Shown here in pieces: positions 28,028-37,700 of a DNA stretch of 64,000 bases. Made by a program: the position numbers and the translations under genes. Position 1 is the stretch's first letter. Each line of letters opens with the position of its first letter. The notes under the pieces are model-generated. The model saw only the letters and a program-made list of their open reading frames with translations, searched no databases and had not been told where the DNA came from. Source of the stretch: Ferrimonas lipolytica (GTDB lineage: Bacteria; Pseudomonadota; Gammaproteobacteria; Enterobacterales; Shewanellaceae); contig NZ_CP051180.1 in the NCBI RefSeq assembly GCF_012295575.1, forward strand, positions 620,001 to 684,000. The letters run 5' to 3'.

Positions 28028-28477
28028 TTAGCGCTCTTGGTAGGGATCGGCAATGGCAATTTTCGCGAGAAGATCTCGTTCCAATGATTCCATCTCTTCT
28101 GCTTCGTCATCATCGATGTGATCGTAACCACAAAGATGCAGACAGCCGTGGATAACCATGTGAGCCCAATGGTCGTGTAATGCTTTTTGTTGTTCCTGTG
28201 CTTCGCGGGCTACCACTTCAGCACAGATCACCAGATCACCCAGTAATGGCAGTTCAATTCCCGGTGGAGCTTCAAATGGGAACGACAATACATTGGTGGG
28301 TTTGTCTTTGCCGCGATAGTCGCTATTGAGCTGTTGGCTCTCGGCGCTATCGGTGATGCGAATGGTTAGCTCCGCTTCATCCATTTTGGCTAGAACTAGC
28401 TCAACCCAGCTTTGAAGCTGGGCTTCAGTAGGCAAGCTGGCGTCTTCAATCGCCAGTTGCAGATCAAGCGTTACCAT
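28028..28477 (-). CDS. ybeY: Endoribonuclease YbeY
   Basis: Metal-dependent RNase needed for 16S rRNA 3'-end maturation and ribosome quality control. 149 aa from the ATG at 28477, which gives [12 protein letters not shown]; an upstream in-frame start at 28507 would lie deeper inside phoH. The zinc-binding signature [11 protein letters not shown] is intact, as is [19 protein letters not shown]. It overlaps the end of phoH by 14 bp, so the pair is probably translationally coupled. Confidence 0.95.
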   Translation of the reverse strand: MVTLDLQLAIEDASLPTEAQLQSWVELVLAKMDEAELTIRITDSAESQQLNSDYRGKDKPTNVLSFPFEAPPGIELPLLGDLVICAEVVAREAQEQQKALHDHWAHMVIHGCLHLCGYDHIDDDEAEEMESLERDLLAKIAIADPYQER

Positions 28478-29552
28478 CGGTTGGCTCCTGCTGTGTAACC
28501 GGTGCAAGCGAAGCTTTGGCTGCTTCTAACTCGGCTTTACGCTGTTTGTCTTTTTCAATTTTTTTAGCATGCTCGATGCGTTCAAACTTTTCATAGGCTT
28601 CAACGACCCGGGCGACCACGGGATGGCGAACCACATCTTGGCTAGCAAACATGCTAAAGGCGATGGTATCGACGTCGCGTAACACTTCGATGGCGTGACG
28701 TAAACCAGAGCGAGTGCCGCGAGGCAAGTCGACTTGAGTAATGTCACCGGTGATCACCGCACGGCTGTTGAAACCGATACGGGTCAGGAACATCTTCATC
28801 TGTTCAACGCTGGTGTTTTGCGCTTCATCCAAGATAACAAAGGCATCGTTGAGGGTACGGCCACGCATGTAAGCGAGTGGGGCGACCTCAATAACGTTAC
28901 GCTCAATCAGGCGCTCGACCTTTTCAAAGCCCATCATCTCAAATAGGGCGTCGTATAAAGGACGCAGGTATGGATCAACCTTTTGGCTTAAGTCACCAGG
29001 CAAGAAACCAAGTTTCTCGCCCGCTTCTACTGCAGGACGGGTAAGCATGATGCGACGAATTTCACCGCGCTCAAGCGCATCAACCGCAGCGGCAACTGCA
29101 AGGTAGGTTTTACCGGTACCGGCAGGGCCAATACCAAAGCAGATATCGTGGGCAACAATGTTGCGAATATACTGTGCTTGGTTTGGATTACGAGGCTTGA
29201 GTACACCGCGTTTGGTTTTGAAGAACACTTCATCGCCCATGGCACTGGTGTCTTCCGCTTCCAAAGCGATAAGCTCTTGAATGGCAATATGGACTTGTTC
29301 CGGCTCAAGATCAGCTTGCTGACCCTTAAGCGGTTGGGTATCCACATAGAGATTCTTTAATAGATCAATCACGCCTTTGGCTTGCACCGGCTGACCAACC
29401 ACGGTGAAGTGGTTGTTTTGGTGGCTGATCTCTACGCCTAAGCGGCGCTCGATTTGACGAAGGTTATCGTCAAAAGGCCCGCACAGGGCCGCTAAGCGGA
29501 CATTCTGTGCAGGCTCTAAAAAGACCTCTAGGGTCAGCAATTTGTTGCTCAC
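28464..29552 (-). CDS. phoH: PhoH-like ATPase (YbeZ)
   Basis: A 362-aa cytosolic NTPase with Walker A GPAGTGKT at residues 142-149, Walker [11 protein letters not shown] and a probable KH-like N-terminal part (about 20-70). It acts with YbeY in RNA metabolism. The C-terminus is a charged helix ([20 protein letters not shown]). It lies 8 bp after miaB in the same operon. Confidence 0.95.
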   Translation of the reverse strand: MSNKLLTLEVFLEPAQNVRLAALCGPFDDNLRQIERRLGVEISHQNNHFTVVGQPVQAKGVIDLLKNLYVDTQPLKGQQADLEPEQVHIAIQELIALEAEDTSAMGDEVFFKTKRGVLKPRNPNQAQYIRNIVAHDICFGIGPAGTGKTYLAVAAAVDALERGEIRRIMLTRPAVEAGEKLGFLPGDLSQKVDPYLRPLYDALFEMMGFEKVERLIERNVIEVAPLAYMRGRTLNDAFVILDEAQNTSVEQMKMFLTRIGFNSRAVITGDITQVDLPRGTRSGLRHAIEVLRDVDTIAFSMFASQDVVRHPVVARVVEAYEKFERIEHAKKIEKDKQRKAELEAAKASLAPVTQQEPTDGNA

Positions 29553-29560
29553 GGTTGTCC

Positions 29561-30994
29561 TTAAGGTTGGAACGTAGCTACGCCCAGCTCATCCGGCTGG
29601 CCATGTGGTCGTTTGCTCAGAATATCAGAAGGACGCAACGCACGGCGTAGATCCATATCATCTTCTGTGCGAACCAAAGTAGCACGGAGTGAGTTCGGGT
29701 ACACCTCGGTTATCTCAACATCAGCAAAGGTACCGATAAGCTCTGGCGCACCTTCGAAGTTAACCACGCGGTTATTTTCGGTACGGCCACGCAGTTCCAT
29801 GGCGTTTTTCTTCGACAAGCCTTCTACCAAGATACGCTGCACGGTGCCTTGCATTCGGCGGCTGTATTGCATCGCTTGCTGGTTGATGCGCTCTTGCAGA
29901 ATGTACAGACGCTGCTTTTTGGTTTCTTCAGTAACGTCATCCACCATGTCGGCCGCTGGCGTACCTGGGCGTGGTGAGTAGATAAATGAGAAACTCATAT
30001 CGAAGTTAACCTGCTCAATCAGATCCATGGTCTTCTGGAAGTCATCTTCGGTTTCGTTCGGGAAACCAACGATAAAGTCCGAGCTAATGTGAATCTCCGG
30101 ACGAACCTTGCGCAGGCGACGAATGATCGACTTAAACTCAAGCGCGGTGTGGTTACGCTTCATCATGGTTAAGATGCGATCTGAACCGGCCTGTACTGGT
30201 AAGTGCAGGAAGTTGACCAACTCAGGCACATCGGCATAGGCGTCGATGATGTCTTGAGTGAATTCAACCGGGTGGCTGGTGGTAAAACGCAGACGGTCGA
30301 TGCCGTCGATGCTGGCGACGTAACGCAGCAGATCCGCAAAGGTAGTTAGTTCACCTTCGTCATTTTCATGGCGATAAGCGTTTACGTTCTGTCCCAGCAG
30401 GTTGATCTCACGGACGCCTTGCTCAGCCAGCTGGGCAATTTCGTAGAGGATATCTTCCATTGGGCGCGATACTTCTTCGCCACGGGTGTATGGCACCACG
30501 CAGAAGGTACAGTATTTGTTACAACCTTCCATGATCGATACGAACGCTGTTGCGCCTTCAGCACGTGGCTCAGGCAGGCGGTCGAATTTTTCGATTTCAG
30601 GGAAGGACACGTCCACCACGCCAGACTCGCCGTTAGCCAGTTTGGTCAGCATCTCTGGGATGCGGTGCAACGTTTGTGGGCCAAACACCATATCAACGAA
30701 CGGTGCGCGGGCACGGATTGCGTCGCCTTCTTGCGAGGCAACACAGCCACCAACGCCGATAACCACGTTCGGGTTGGCTTCCTTCAATGGACGCCAGCGT
30801 CCGAGTTGATGGAATACCTTTTCCTGCGCTTTTTCACGAATGGAACAGGTGTTGAGCAGCAATACGTCTGCTTCATCCGCGTTGTCGGTTAGGGTATAGC
30901 CGCCGTTTTCGTCAAGTAGATCAGCCATCTTGGCTGAGTCGTACTCGTTCATTTGGCAGCCCCAGGTCTTAATGTGCAGCTTCTTGCTCATCAA
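29561..30994 (-). CDS. miaB: tRNA-2-methylthio-N6-dimethylallyladenosine synthase
   Basis: Radical-SAM methylthiotransferase that turns i6A37 into ms2i6A37 in tRNAs. 477 aa (E. coli 474). The auxiliary cluster cysteines C13, C50 and C84 and the radical-SAM triad C158, C162, C165 (GCNKYCTFC) are all present, with a C-terminal TRAM domain (about 380-445). Two adjacent ATGs open the frame. First gene of the phoH-ybeY-corC-lnt block and divergent from ubiF, the E. coli arrangement. Confidence 0.97.
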   Translation of the reverse strand: MMSKKLHIKTWGCQMNEYDSAKMADLLDENGGYTLTDNADEADVLLLNTCSIREKAQEKVFHQLGRWRPLKEANPNVVIGVGGCVASQEGDAIRARAPFVDMVFGPQTLHRIPEMLTKLANGESGVVDVSFPEIEKFDRLPEPRAEGATAFVSIMEGCNKYCTFCVVPYTRGEEVSRPMEDILYEIAQLAEQGVREINLLGQNVNAYRHENDEGELTTFADLLRYVASIDGIDRLRFTTSHPVEFTQDIIDAYADVPELVNFLHLPVQAGSDRILTMMKRNHTALEFKSIIRRLRKVRPEIHISSDFIVGFPNETEDDFQKTMDLIEQVNFDMSFSFIYSPRPGTPAADMVDDVTEETKKQRLYILQERINQQAMQYSRRMQGTVQRILVEGLSKKNAMELRGRTENNRVVNFEGAPELIGTFADVEITEVYPNSLRATLVRTEDDMDLRRALRPSDILSKRPHGQPDELGVATFQP

Positions 30995-31337
30995 TTAGCG
31001 TCGCTCAGTTGGTGTTTGGGGAAAAATTTAGCCGCACATTTTACCCGCGAAAGTGAGTTTGTACCAGCAATAGCGCAGATGGTAGCGATGCCAACGCTGT
31101 TAGCCGTAATTAACTGACTAATTTAGTAGGACATATCACTTGTTTATGGTGGCCAAAAACGATGGCAGCGTTGAAAGCTGAGCTGACGGCGATAAGTTTA
31201 GCTGCTGGTAAGCAACACAATCAAAGCTATGTCTCTGGCAACAAACTAAAATTCTGTAAGAGGAGCGAGGATTGTCTGAACATTGACATCAATTTGACTT
31301 AAAATGGCGGCAGAATTTCGGGACGGAAAGATAAACA
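30995..31337. other. miaB/ubiF divergent intergenic region
   Basis: A 343-bp gap between divergent genes, where promoters for both must lie. I see no tRNA, terminator or repeat. A TTGACA at 31283-31288 and a TAAAAT at 31300-31305 are too close together to be one promoter. A 45-codon ORF (31162-31299) lacks a ribosome site and is not called. Confidence 0.4.
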
Positions 31338-32507
31338 ATGAGCAACCACTTTGACGTATTGATTGTTGGCGCAGGTATGGTTGGCGCTGCTGCGGCAATA
31401 GCATTGGGGCAACAAGGGTGGAGTGTCGGTTTGATTGAGACCAACCAACCGCAAGCTTTTGAACCTGAACAGCCGATGGACTTACGAGTAAGCGCCATCA
31501 GTGCGGCGTCAGAGCAGCTGTTGCAATCATTGGGCGCGTGGGATGCCATTGCAGCAATGCGGGTTACGCCCTATGACACGCTGGCAACATGGGAGTGGCA
31601 TGACAGTGAGGTCAGCTTTTGCGCCGACGACCTGCAGCACAGTCACTTGGGTCATATCGTTGAGAACAGGGTGGTACAGTTGGGGCTGTGGCAACAGTTA
31701 CAGCAACTCGATAACGTTACCCTTGTTTTAGGGCAGAGCCCAACCGATATCAGTCAAAATGAGGCTGGAGTTAGCTTAGTCATTGGAGATGAGCGCTATC
31801 ACACATCATTGCTGCTTGGTTGTGATGGTGCCCAGTCCAAGGTGCGTCAAGCGGCGCAAATTGGGGTCACCGGTTGGAACTACCGTCATCATTGTTTGAT
31901 TATTAATATTGCCACCGAGATGGAGCAGCAGCGGATCACCTGGCAACAGTTTTTCCCCTCAGGTCCGCGGGCCTTTTTGCCATTGACTGGCAAGCAGGGC
32001 TCATTGGTGTGGTACGACAGCCCAGAGCGAATCGCCGAGCTAAAACGCTTAGATAAATCGGAATTGGCTGAGCAGATAACGTTGGCCTTCCCTGAGCGCT
32101 TAGGTGCATTTGAGGTTGAGCGCTTAGCTTCGTTCCCATTAACGCGTCAACACGCTCAGCGCTACTATCATAATCGAATGGTGTTGCTTGGCGACTCCGC
32201 TCACACCATTAACCCGCTGGCTGGGCAAGGAGTTAATCTTGGTTTTAAAGATGTTGCTGCCTTGGCTGAAGTGATGGCGAAGGTGCATCGCAGTGAGTTA
32301 GAAGCGGACATTCGTCCTGAACTGGCTAAGTATGAGCGCCTACGTCGTAACGACAATCTGCGTATGCAAGGGGCGATGGATCTGTTCTATAACGTTTTCT
32401 CCAATGATATCTTGCCACTGAAGTTGGTTCGCAATATTGGCTTTAAGATAGCTCAGAACGCGGGGCCAATTAAGCATCAAGTGATGCGTTACGCGATGGG
32501 ACTATAA
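31338..32507 (+). CDS. ubiF: Ubiquinone-biosynthesis FAD monooxygenase, UbiF-like
   Basis: A 389-aa flavoprotein hydroxylase of the UbiH/F/I family. The dinucleotide-binding GAGMVGAAAAIALGQQG, the internal DG motif (LLGCDGAQSKVRQ) and LLGDSAHTINPLAGQGVNLGFKD are intact. The position divergent from miaB matches E. coli ubiF, which does the C6 hydroxylation of demethoxyubiquinol; UbiF is therefore chosen over paralogues UbiH and UbiI, which share the same motifs. The C-terminus is followed after 7 bp by a YccS-like gene. Confidence 0.88.
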   Translation: MSNHFDVLIVGAGMVGAAAAIALGQQGWSVGLIETNQPQAFEPEQPMDLRVSAISAASEQLLQSLGAWDAIAAMRVTPYDTLATWEWHDSEVSFCADDLQHSHLGHIVENRVVQLGLWQQLQQLDNVTLVLGQSPTDISQNEAGVSLVIGDERYHTSLLLGCDGAQSKVRQAAQIGVTGWNYRHHCLIINIATEMEQQRITWQQFFPSGPRAFLPLTGKQGSLVWYDSPERIAELKRLDKSELAEQITLAFPERLGAFEVERLASFPLTRQHAQRYYHNRMVLLGDSAHTINPLAGQGVNLGFKDVAALAEVMAKVHRSELEADIRPELAKYERLRRNDNLRMQGAMDLFYNVFSNDILPLKLVRNIGFKIAQNAGPIKHQVMRYAMGL

Positions 32508-32514
32508 CCACAGT

Positions 32515-34566
32515 ATGCTGCGCCGTTTATGGGTTAATCCCTATCTTAACTTCTCTTTCCGACTGACAACGGCACTGCTGCTGTTTCTATTGGCTGCGTG
32601 GCAGCTGGATCTGTTGCCACAAGGGGTAATATCGCTGCTGGTTATGCCGGCACTGCTTATCGGTGGCATCGATATCCCCTCCGCGCATTGGTCTCGACGG
32701 ATCGCCTTAGGCGTGCTGGGATACGCAGGGTTTGCCGGACTAACGGCGTGGATTGGCGTGCATGCGCCTGAGTTCACCACCCTTTGGTTTGCCTTACTTG
32801 GCTTTGTGTTAACCAGTTGTAGTGCCTTTGGTAACCTAGCAGCCAGATTAGCTATGGGCTCGTTGACCATGGCGGTTATTGGCCTTGCTACCGGTTCGCT
32901 TTATCCGATTTGGCAACTTACTTTGGGCTTTGGCTTAGCGGTTAGTTGGTTGGTGCTCTATAGCGCCTTATGGTATCGCTTAACCGGCAATATGCCGTTG
33001 CGGCAGTCGCTGGCAGAAACCTACCAACGCCTTGCGGCCTTGATGATTAAACGCCCGGAGCAACTGCTTGACCATGCGCTGCCGGTTCATTTCGATGAAC
33101 CATTGGGGATCCATTTGGCTAACTGTCGCCGTTTATTGGGATCGCTTGGGGATCCCAATAAGAATGGCCCGCTTAAGAACGCCTTTATGTTAGCGGTCGA
33201 TATGCAAGAACGGCTGCAAGCCGTTCCGGATCCGGAGCTCGCCAGTAAGGTGCTGGTAAATGAGGGTACCTACCCAGCTTATCGGCAGTGGACGCGCGCG
33301 GTAGCAGCGCGGTTGCATCGCATCGCTCGAGATCTGCAACGGGGGGGCGAGCCAAGCAAGAGCGACTCTGTTACTCAATTTACCGACCAATTTTTGCAGG
33401 CTTTAGAGCCGATGCTTGCCCGCGGCGGAAAAGAAGGCATGGTGGCCAACTATATGGCCAACAACGCGCGCCAAATTGAGCGATTGGTGCAGCGGGCAGC
33501 ACCACTTTACCAGCGCAATATTAAAGTCGAGCAAAGTCAATCACCTTGGAAAAAGTGGCGCCAGATGATGGTGTGGTCGAATCCGGTCATGCGCGGCAGC
33601 GTTCGAATGTCGCTATTGTTGGCATTAGGTTCGGAGATTGGCAGTTTAATGCCGATGGATAATGGTTTTTGGATCCTTTCTACCGTGGTAGTGGTTTGGC
33701 AAGCCAGCTTTGTGGCAATCCGCAGTCGCGCGTGGCAACGGGCCGGTGGCACTATAGCTGGGTTAGTGTTGGCGCTGATTGCACTTACTGCTGGTGTCAG
33801 TGGCATTTGGGCGTTATTGATGGCAGTGGTTTTGGTGCCAATCTCTTTGGCTTTGGTGACTAAGCATCATGGCTGGACCACCGTTGGCGTTACCCTGATT
33901 TTAATGCTGGCGTTTGAATACAATGGCATGGCTACTACCGAAGTAATCATTGCACGGATGTTCGACACTCTCATCGGCTGTTTATTAGTGCTTGGGGGCT
34001 ACCGCTATCTGTGGCCGCAATGGCAAGGGGGGCGGCAAGCGCAGTTGCGCATCGACTCTTTAGTCAGCTTGAACCATTACCTCAAATTGCTGCTGCAAAG
34101 TTTTAGCGGTAAAGAGGTCGCTGCAATTGACCTAGCCTTGGCTCGACGAGCTGCTTATGAGCAAGGTATTGCGCTTAACGACAGCTTCAATCAGATGCGA
34201 CAGGAGCCTGGTTTTGGCCGCAATGTGCAAAATAGCACGGCACTGCTTGCTCTGTATAAAGGGGCGATGAGTCATATGAATGCCATCGTGCCGCAGGTTC
34301 ATAAAGGCCTTCGTCTCGAAGCAGAGGAGGGGCAAGAGCTCTGTCATTTGTTTGATGAACTTGCCGATATAATGGAACAAACCAGTAAGGGGAATATACA
34401 ACCGTGGCCAGACTCCTTTAAGGAGCGGGAGCAGTGGTTCTATCAGCGCTTGGAAAGCGGTAACACTGATAAGTCTGGTTTTGTACTTTATCAGCTGTCG
34501 TTGGTATTGCAGCGTTATCATGCGATTCACCAGATATTGTTGCAACCGGCCCCCAAAGCCTCGTAG
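32515..34566 (+). CDS. YccS/YhfK-family (FUSC-like) inner-membrane protein
   Basis: A 683-aa membrane protein with two blocks of about five helices (residues about 12-150 and 365-500), each followed by a soluble helical domain, the YccS/YhfK layout related to aromatic-acid efflux (AaeB) and fusaric-acid resistance proteins. The central SVRMSLLLALGSEIGSLMPMDNGFWILSTVVVVWQ-type segment (365-400) is the FUSC core. Substrate unknown. It starts 7 bp after ubiF and is probably co-transcribed. Confidence 0.8.
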   Translation: MLRRLWVNPYLNFSFRLTTALLLFLLAAWQLDLLPQGVISLLVMPALLIGGIDIPSAHWSRRIALGVLGYAGFAGLTAWIGVHAPEFTTLWFALLGFVLTSCSAFGNLAARLAMGSLTMAVIGLATGSLYPIWQLTLGFGLAVSWLVLYSALWYRLTGNMPLRQSLAETYQRLAALMIKRPEQLLDHALPVHFDEPLGIHLANCRRLLGSLGDPNKNGPLKNAFMLAVDMQERLQAVPDPELASKVLVNEGTYPAYRQWTRAVAARLHRIARDLQRGGEPSKSDSVTQFTDQFLQALEPMLARGGKEGMVANYMANNARQIERLVQRAAPLYQRNIKVEQSQSPWKKWRQMMVWSNPVMRGSVRMSLLLALGSEIGSLMPMDNGFWILSTVVVVWQASFVAIRSRAWQRAGGTIAGLVLALIALTAGVSGIWALLMAVVLVPISLALVTKHHGWTTVGVTLILMLAFEYNGMATTEVIIARMFDTLIGCLLVLGGYRYLWPQWQGGRQAQLRIDSLVSLNHYLKLLLQSFSGKEVAAIDLALARRAAYEQGIALNDSFNQMRQEPGFGRNVQNSTALLALYKGAMSHMNAIVPQVHKGLRLEAEEGQELCHLFDELADIMEQTSKGNIQPWPDSFKEREQWFYQRLESGNTDKSGFVLYQLSLVLQRYHAIHQILLQPAPKAS

Positions 34567-34671
34567 GTTATTGTTTAGCTAAGATTAGTCAATTAAGCTG
34601 CTAAATTCACCCAGACCAGTTTAATGTTTTACCATATAAACTGTGTGGAAAATATTTAGTTAAGCAACAAT

Positions 34672-34708
34672 ACTCATCCTTGATGCCGCAAGCCCATCAA
34701 GGATGAGT
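34672..34708 (+). promoter_or_regulatory. Perfect 14-bp hairpin sequestering the M6 protease ribosome-binding site
   Basis: ACTCATCCTTGATG (34672-34685) and CATCAAGGATGAGT (34695-34708) pair perfectly around a 9-nt loop. The 3' arm contains the Shine-Dalgarno AAGGA (34699-34703), six bases before the ATG at 34710. Folded mRNA would hide the ribosome site, so translation should depend on melting or opening of the stem. There is no T-run, so it is not a terminator. Confidence 0.75.
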
Positions 34709-34709
34709 C

Positions 34710-37700
34710 ATGAAATATTGGTTAATTATTTTATGTTGGTTGCTGCCGATGCAGCTAGCAGCGATGCAACCGCCGACAGATCACCAGCGCCAGCAACTCA
34801 ATAAGGATCCCAACCGGCACGAACGGGCTGAGTTTGCGCGATCGCTTTTGCTTCCACCTCGATTGGAATCAGAGCAAGCGCCGAGTGCGGCGGAGCCAAC
34901 AGATATTCCACCATTAGGGCGAACTCGCAACTTACCTGCCACCGGTACGGTCCGGATCCCCATCATCCTGATGGAGTTTAATGATTACCTCCATGCTCCA
35001 GATAAAGACCTCAATTACTATTACGAAAGAACCTTTGAGCCCAACCCCACCGCACTTGCACCGCCAGCCGATAGTATTAATGCCTATTACCACCGTGCGT
35101 CGCGAGGCCAACTCAATATTGAGGGGGACCTACTCGGTTGGTTTAATCCCGGCTACAACCGTCCGATAGATGAAGGCAACGTGGTTGAAGCGGCGGAGAA
35201 AATGCTGACAGAGGCGCTGGAACACTTTTCTGCCCAAGGGCATGACCTCTCCCAATACGATAACGATAACGACGGTGATATCGATACGGTGGCGGTGCTA
35301 TGGACTGGACCTATCGGCGATTGGGCCACACTTTGGTGGGGCTGGGCGACAGCTTACTCAAGTATCGAAGTTGATGGACTTAAACTCGCTGGGTTTACTT
35401 GGCAATGGGCCAATGCGGCGGCGGGACAAGAGTTTACCCCAGTGGTGATTAATCATGAGATGGGGCACGTATTAGGTTTACCTGATTTGTATGATTATGA
35501 CTCGAGTGTGGGTAACTCTGGTGGCGTCGGTACCTTTGACCTAATGCACGGCAACGTTTATGGCATTAATGGCTTCTTTAAGTCGATTTTGGGTTGGGTT
35601 GAGCCGACGGTTGCTGCCACCGTTGGTGGTACAGGCAATTTAGCCCTTAATGAGCAAACCATTCTGCAGATCATGCCGGGAACCCAGAAGGATAACCCTA
35701 ACGATGAATTCTTTGTGGTTGAACACCGAACACCGCAAGGTAATGACATTGAAGCGTACTTTCTGCCCGCAGAGGGAGCGGTAGCGGTATGGCATGTGGA
35801 TGCCGGTTTTTATGGTGGTAGCCGTTCGAAGAACAATAACTCCTATTCCGAAGATAAGTTGCTGCGATTAGTCCAAGCCGATGGTCTTGATAATATTGAA
35901 CTGAGCGGTGCCAGGGCCGAAAGCGGTGATTTTTTTGGTAGCGGTGCTCGGTTTGGGTTTACTGAGCCCGCTGGCAGTCGCCGCAACGACCTTAGTCAGT
36001 CAGGGGTGGCTATCGATGTTAGTTCGGTCGCCACAACCGAGGCTCAGATCAATTACGCCTTGGTTGCTGATGTGCCCGATTTTCGCCTTGATATACCCCG
36101 TTATTCATTTATCCGCGATGGCGATGAGTTACCACTCTATTTTGTTAGTGAGCCGCTCGATATTGAGCTACTTCATCGCGGTGAACCACTGGCGCAGCTT
36201 AGTGCGGCGGAGATACCTTATCGCTGGGACTTTAGCCAGACCAGTGCCATTGATGGATGGTTGGAATTTAAAGTAACCAATTCCGCCGGTGTGACCGCTT
36301 CTGAGTTTCGCCACACCAGCCCAACTATGGAACAGCCGTTTTATTCCTACGTTAACCTAAGTCAAGATCCCTACGACCAGTCACTTGATGTGGTCAAACT
36401 GCTGCGGGAGTCCGGTTTAACTGTGTTGGTCTCGCGTTACCTGTTATCCAGCTACTACCCTTATCTTAGTGGGGCATTTATTAGTTATGGAGCTGGTCGA
36501 AAGGAGATAGACCGTTACCGCTACGGCCTAGCTGAAACCTTGCTTGAATATCGAGCCATTGGCTTACCCTACTATTTTGAATCGGAAGACTATTGGTCAG
36601 ATGTGGTTGATATGGATACAGCGCCAGATCGAATCTATGAGGCGTTTCGTGTTTACCAAAGCTTGGGAGAAAGCGTCGTCTCAACGGTATCGAGCAATGA
36701 TATTAACTTAGAGTCGGAACAGTATGCACAGCTGGAGGAGTACCAATACAGTGATGTGTTGTTGTTTCCAGACTCGCACGGGTTAGAGTCGCTGCTTCAG
36801 GTTGATGGCATGAACAGTTATTACAATCCCGGCACTGGCGAATTTACCGATCCAATGCCGATCAGTGGCAGTTGCTCGGTACTGGACCCGCAATCGTTGC
36901 GTATTGCGGCATCGTGCATTTTGCGCCGCTTCAATGATTTTGAGCAGCGACAAATATTGAACCGCTATTTTGACGCGATGAATATTGAAGCCAGCTTGTA
37001 TACCGGCTTGCCGGAATTTGTACTGGCTAGCCCTCGCTCCGTATGGGAGCAACAGGTAGTGCAGTTATCGGTCGTGCTTGAAAAGTTAGCTGTTGCTGAG
37101 GTTGAAATCGATTGGCAACAGCTTTCTGGGCCTAGTATCACTATCGATAGCAGTGATCCGGTTGCGCCACGACTTACCTTTGATGTTGGTTCGGCTGATA
37201 ACTCAGTGGAGATAGAGGTAGCGGTAACCCATGATGGCAAAACCGCTCGCAAGCGAGCTGAAATAGCGGTTTCTAAGTTAGCACTGCCGGAGTTTGATGT
37301 TGAAGCGCTGCAATTTCCTGCTGAAGTCGCTGAAGGGGAACCGGTAGAAATTAAGGTTAATACCGAGCTAACTGACACCGCTGGCTGGGAATATTCATTC
37401 ACTCAAAGCAGTGGATCTGCGGTTACCAATCTGCAAACGGAATTTTTTAGAGCGAGCTTTACTGCACCGCAGGTCGATACCGACGAGCTTATCGAAATCG
37501 AGTACAACCTGCGTTTTCCCAATATTCATAACATCACTAAATCGGCGCTTATTCGTGTTGTTGACTACCAGCTTCCCTCGCTCGGGCAGCAGCCATCTTA
37601 CTCAATATTGGAGGGAAGCAATGTCCAAATTATGCCGCAGCTCGTTAATCCTGCGGGATTAGACGTTGAGCTGATTTGGCACTTTGCTGCGGGCATTGAA

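Noticed and set aside
30368-30892. 174-codon plus-strand ORF
   Set aside because: Entirely antisense to miaB, whose Fe-S and radical-SAM motifs prove the other strand; no ribosome site and no recognisable domain.
31162-31299. 45-codon ORF in the miaB/ubiF gap
   Set aside because: No ribosome site, no hydrophobic or Cys pattern, and length expected by chance.
31283-31305. TTGACA plus TAAAAT as a ubiF promoter
   Set aside because: The spacer is only about 11 bp, too short for a sigma-70 promoter.
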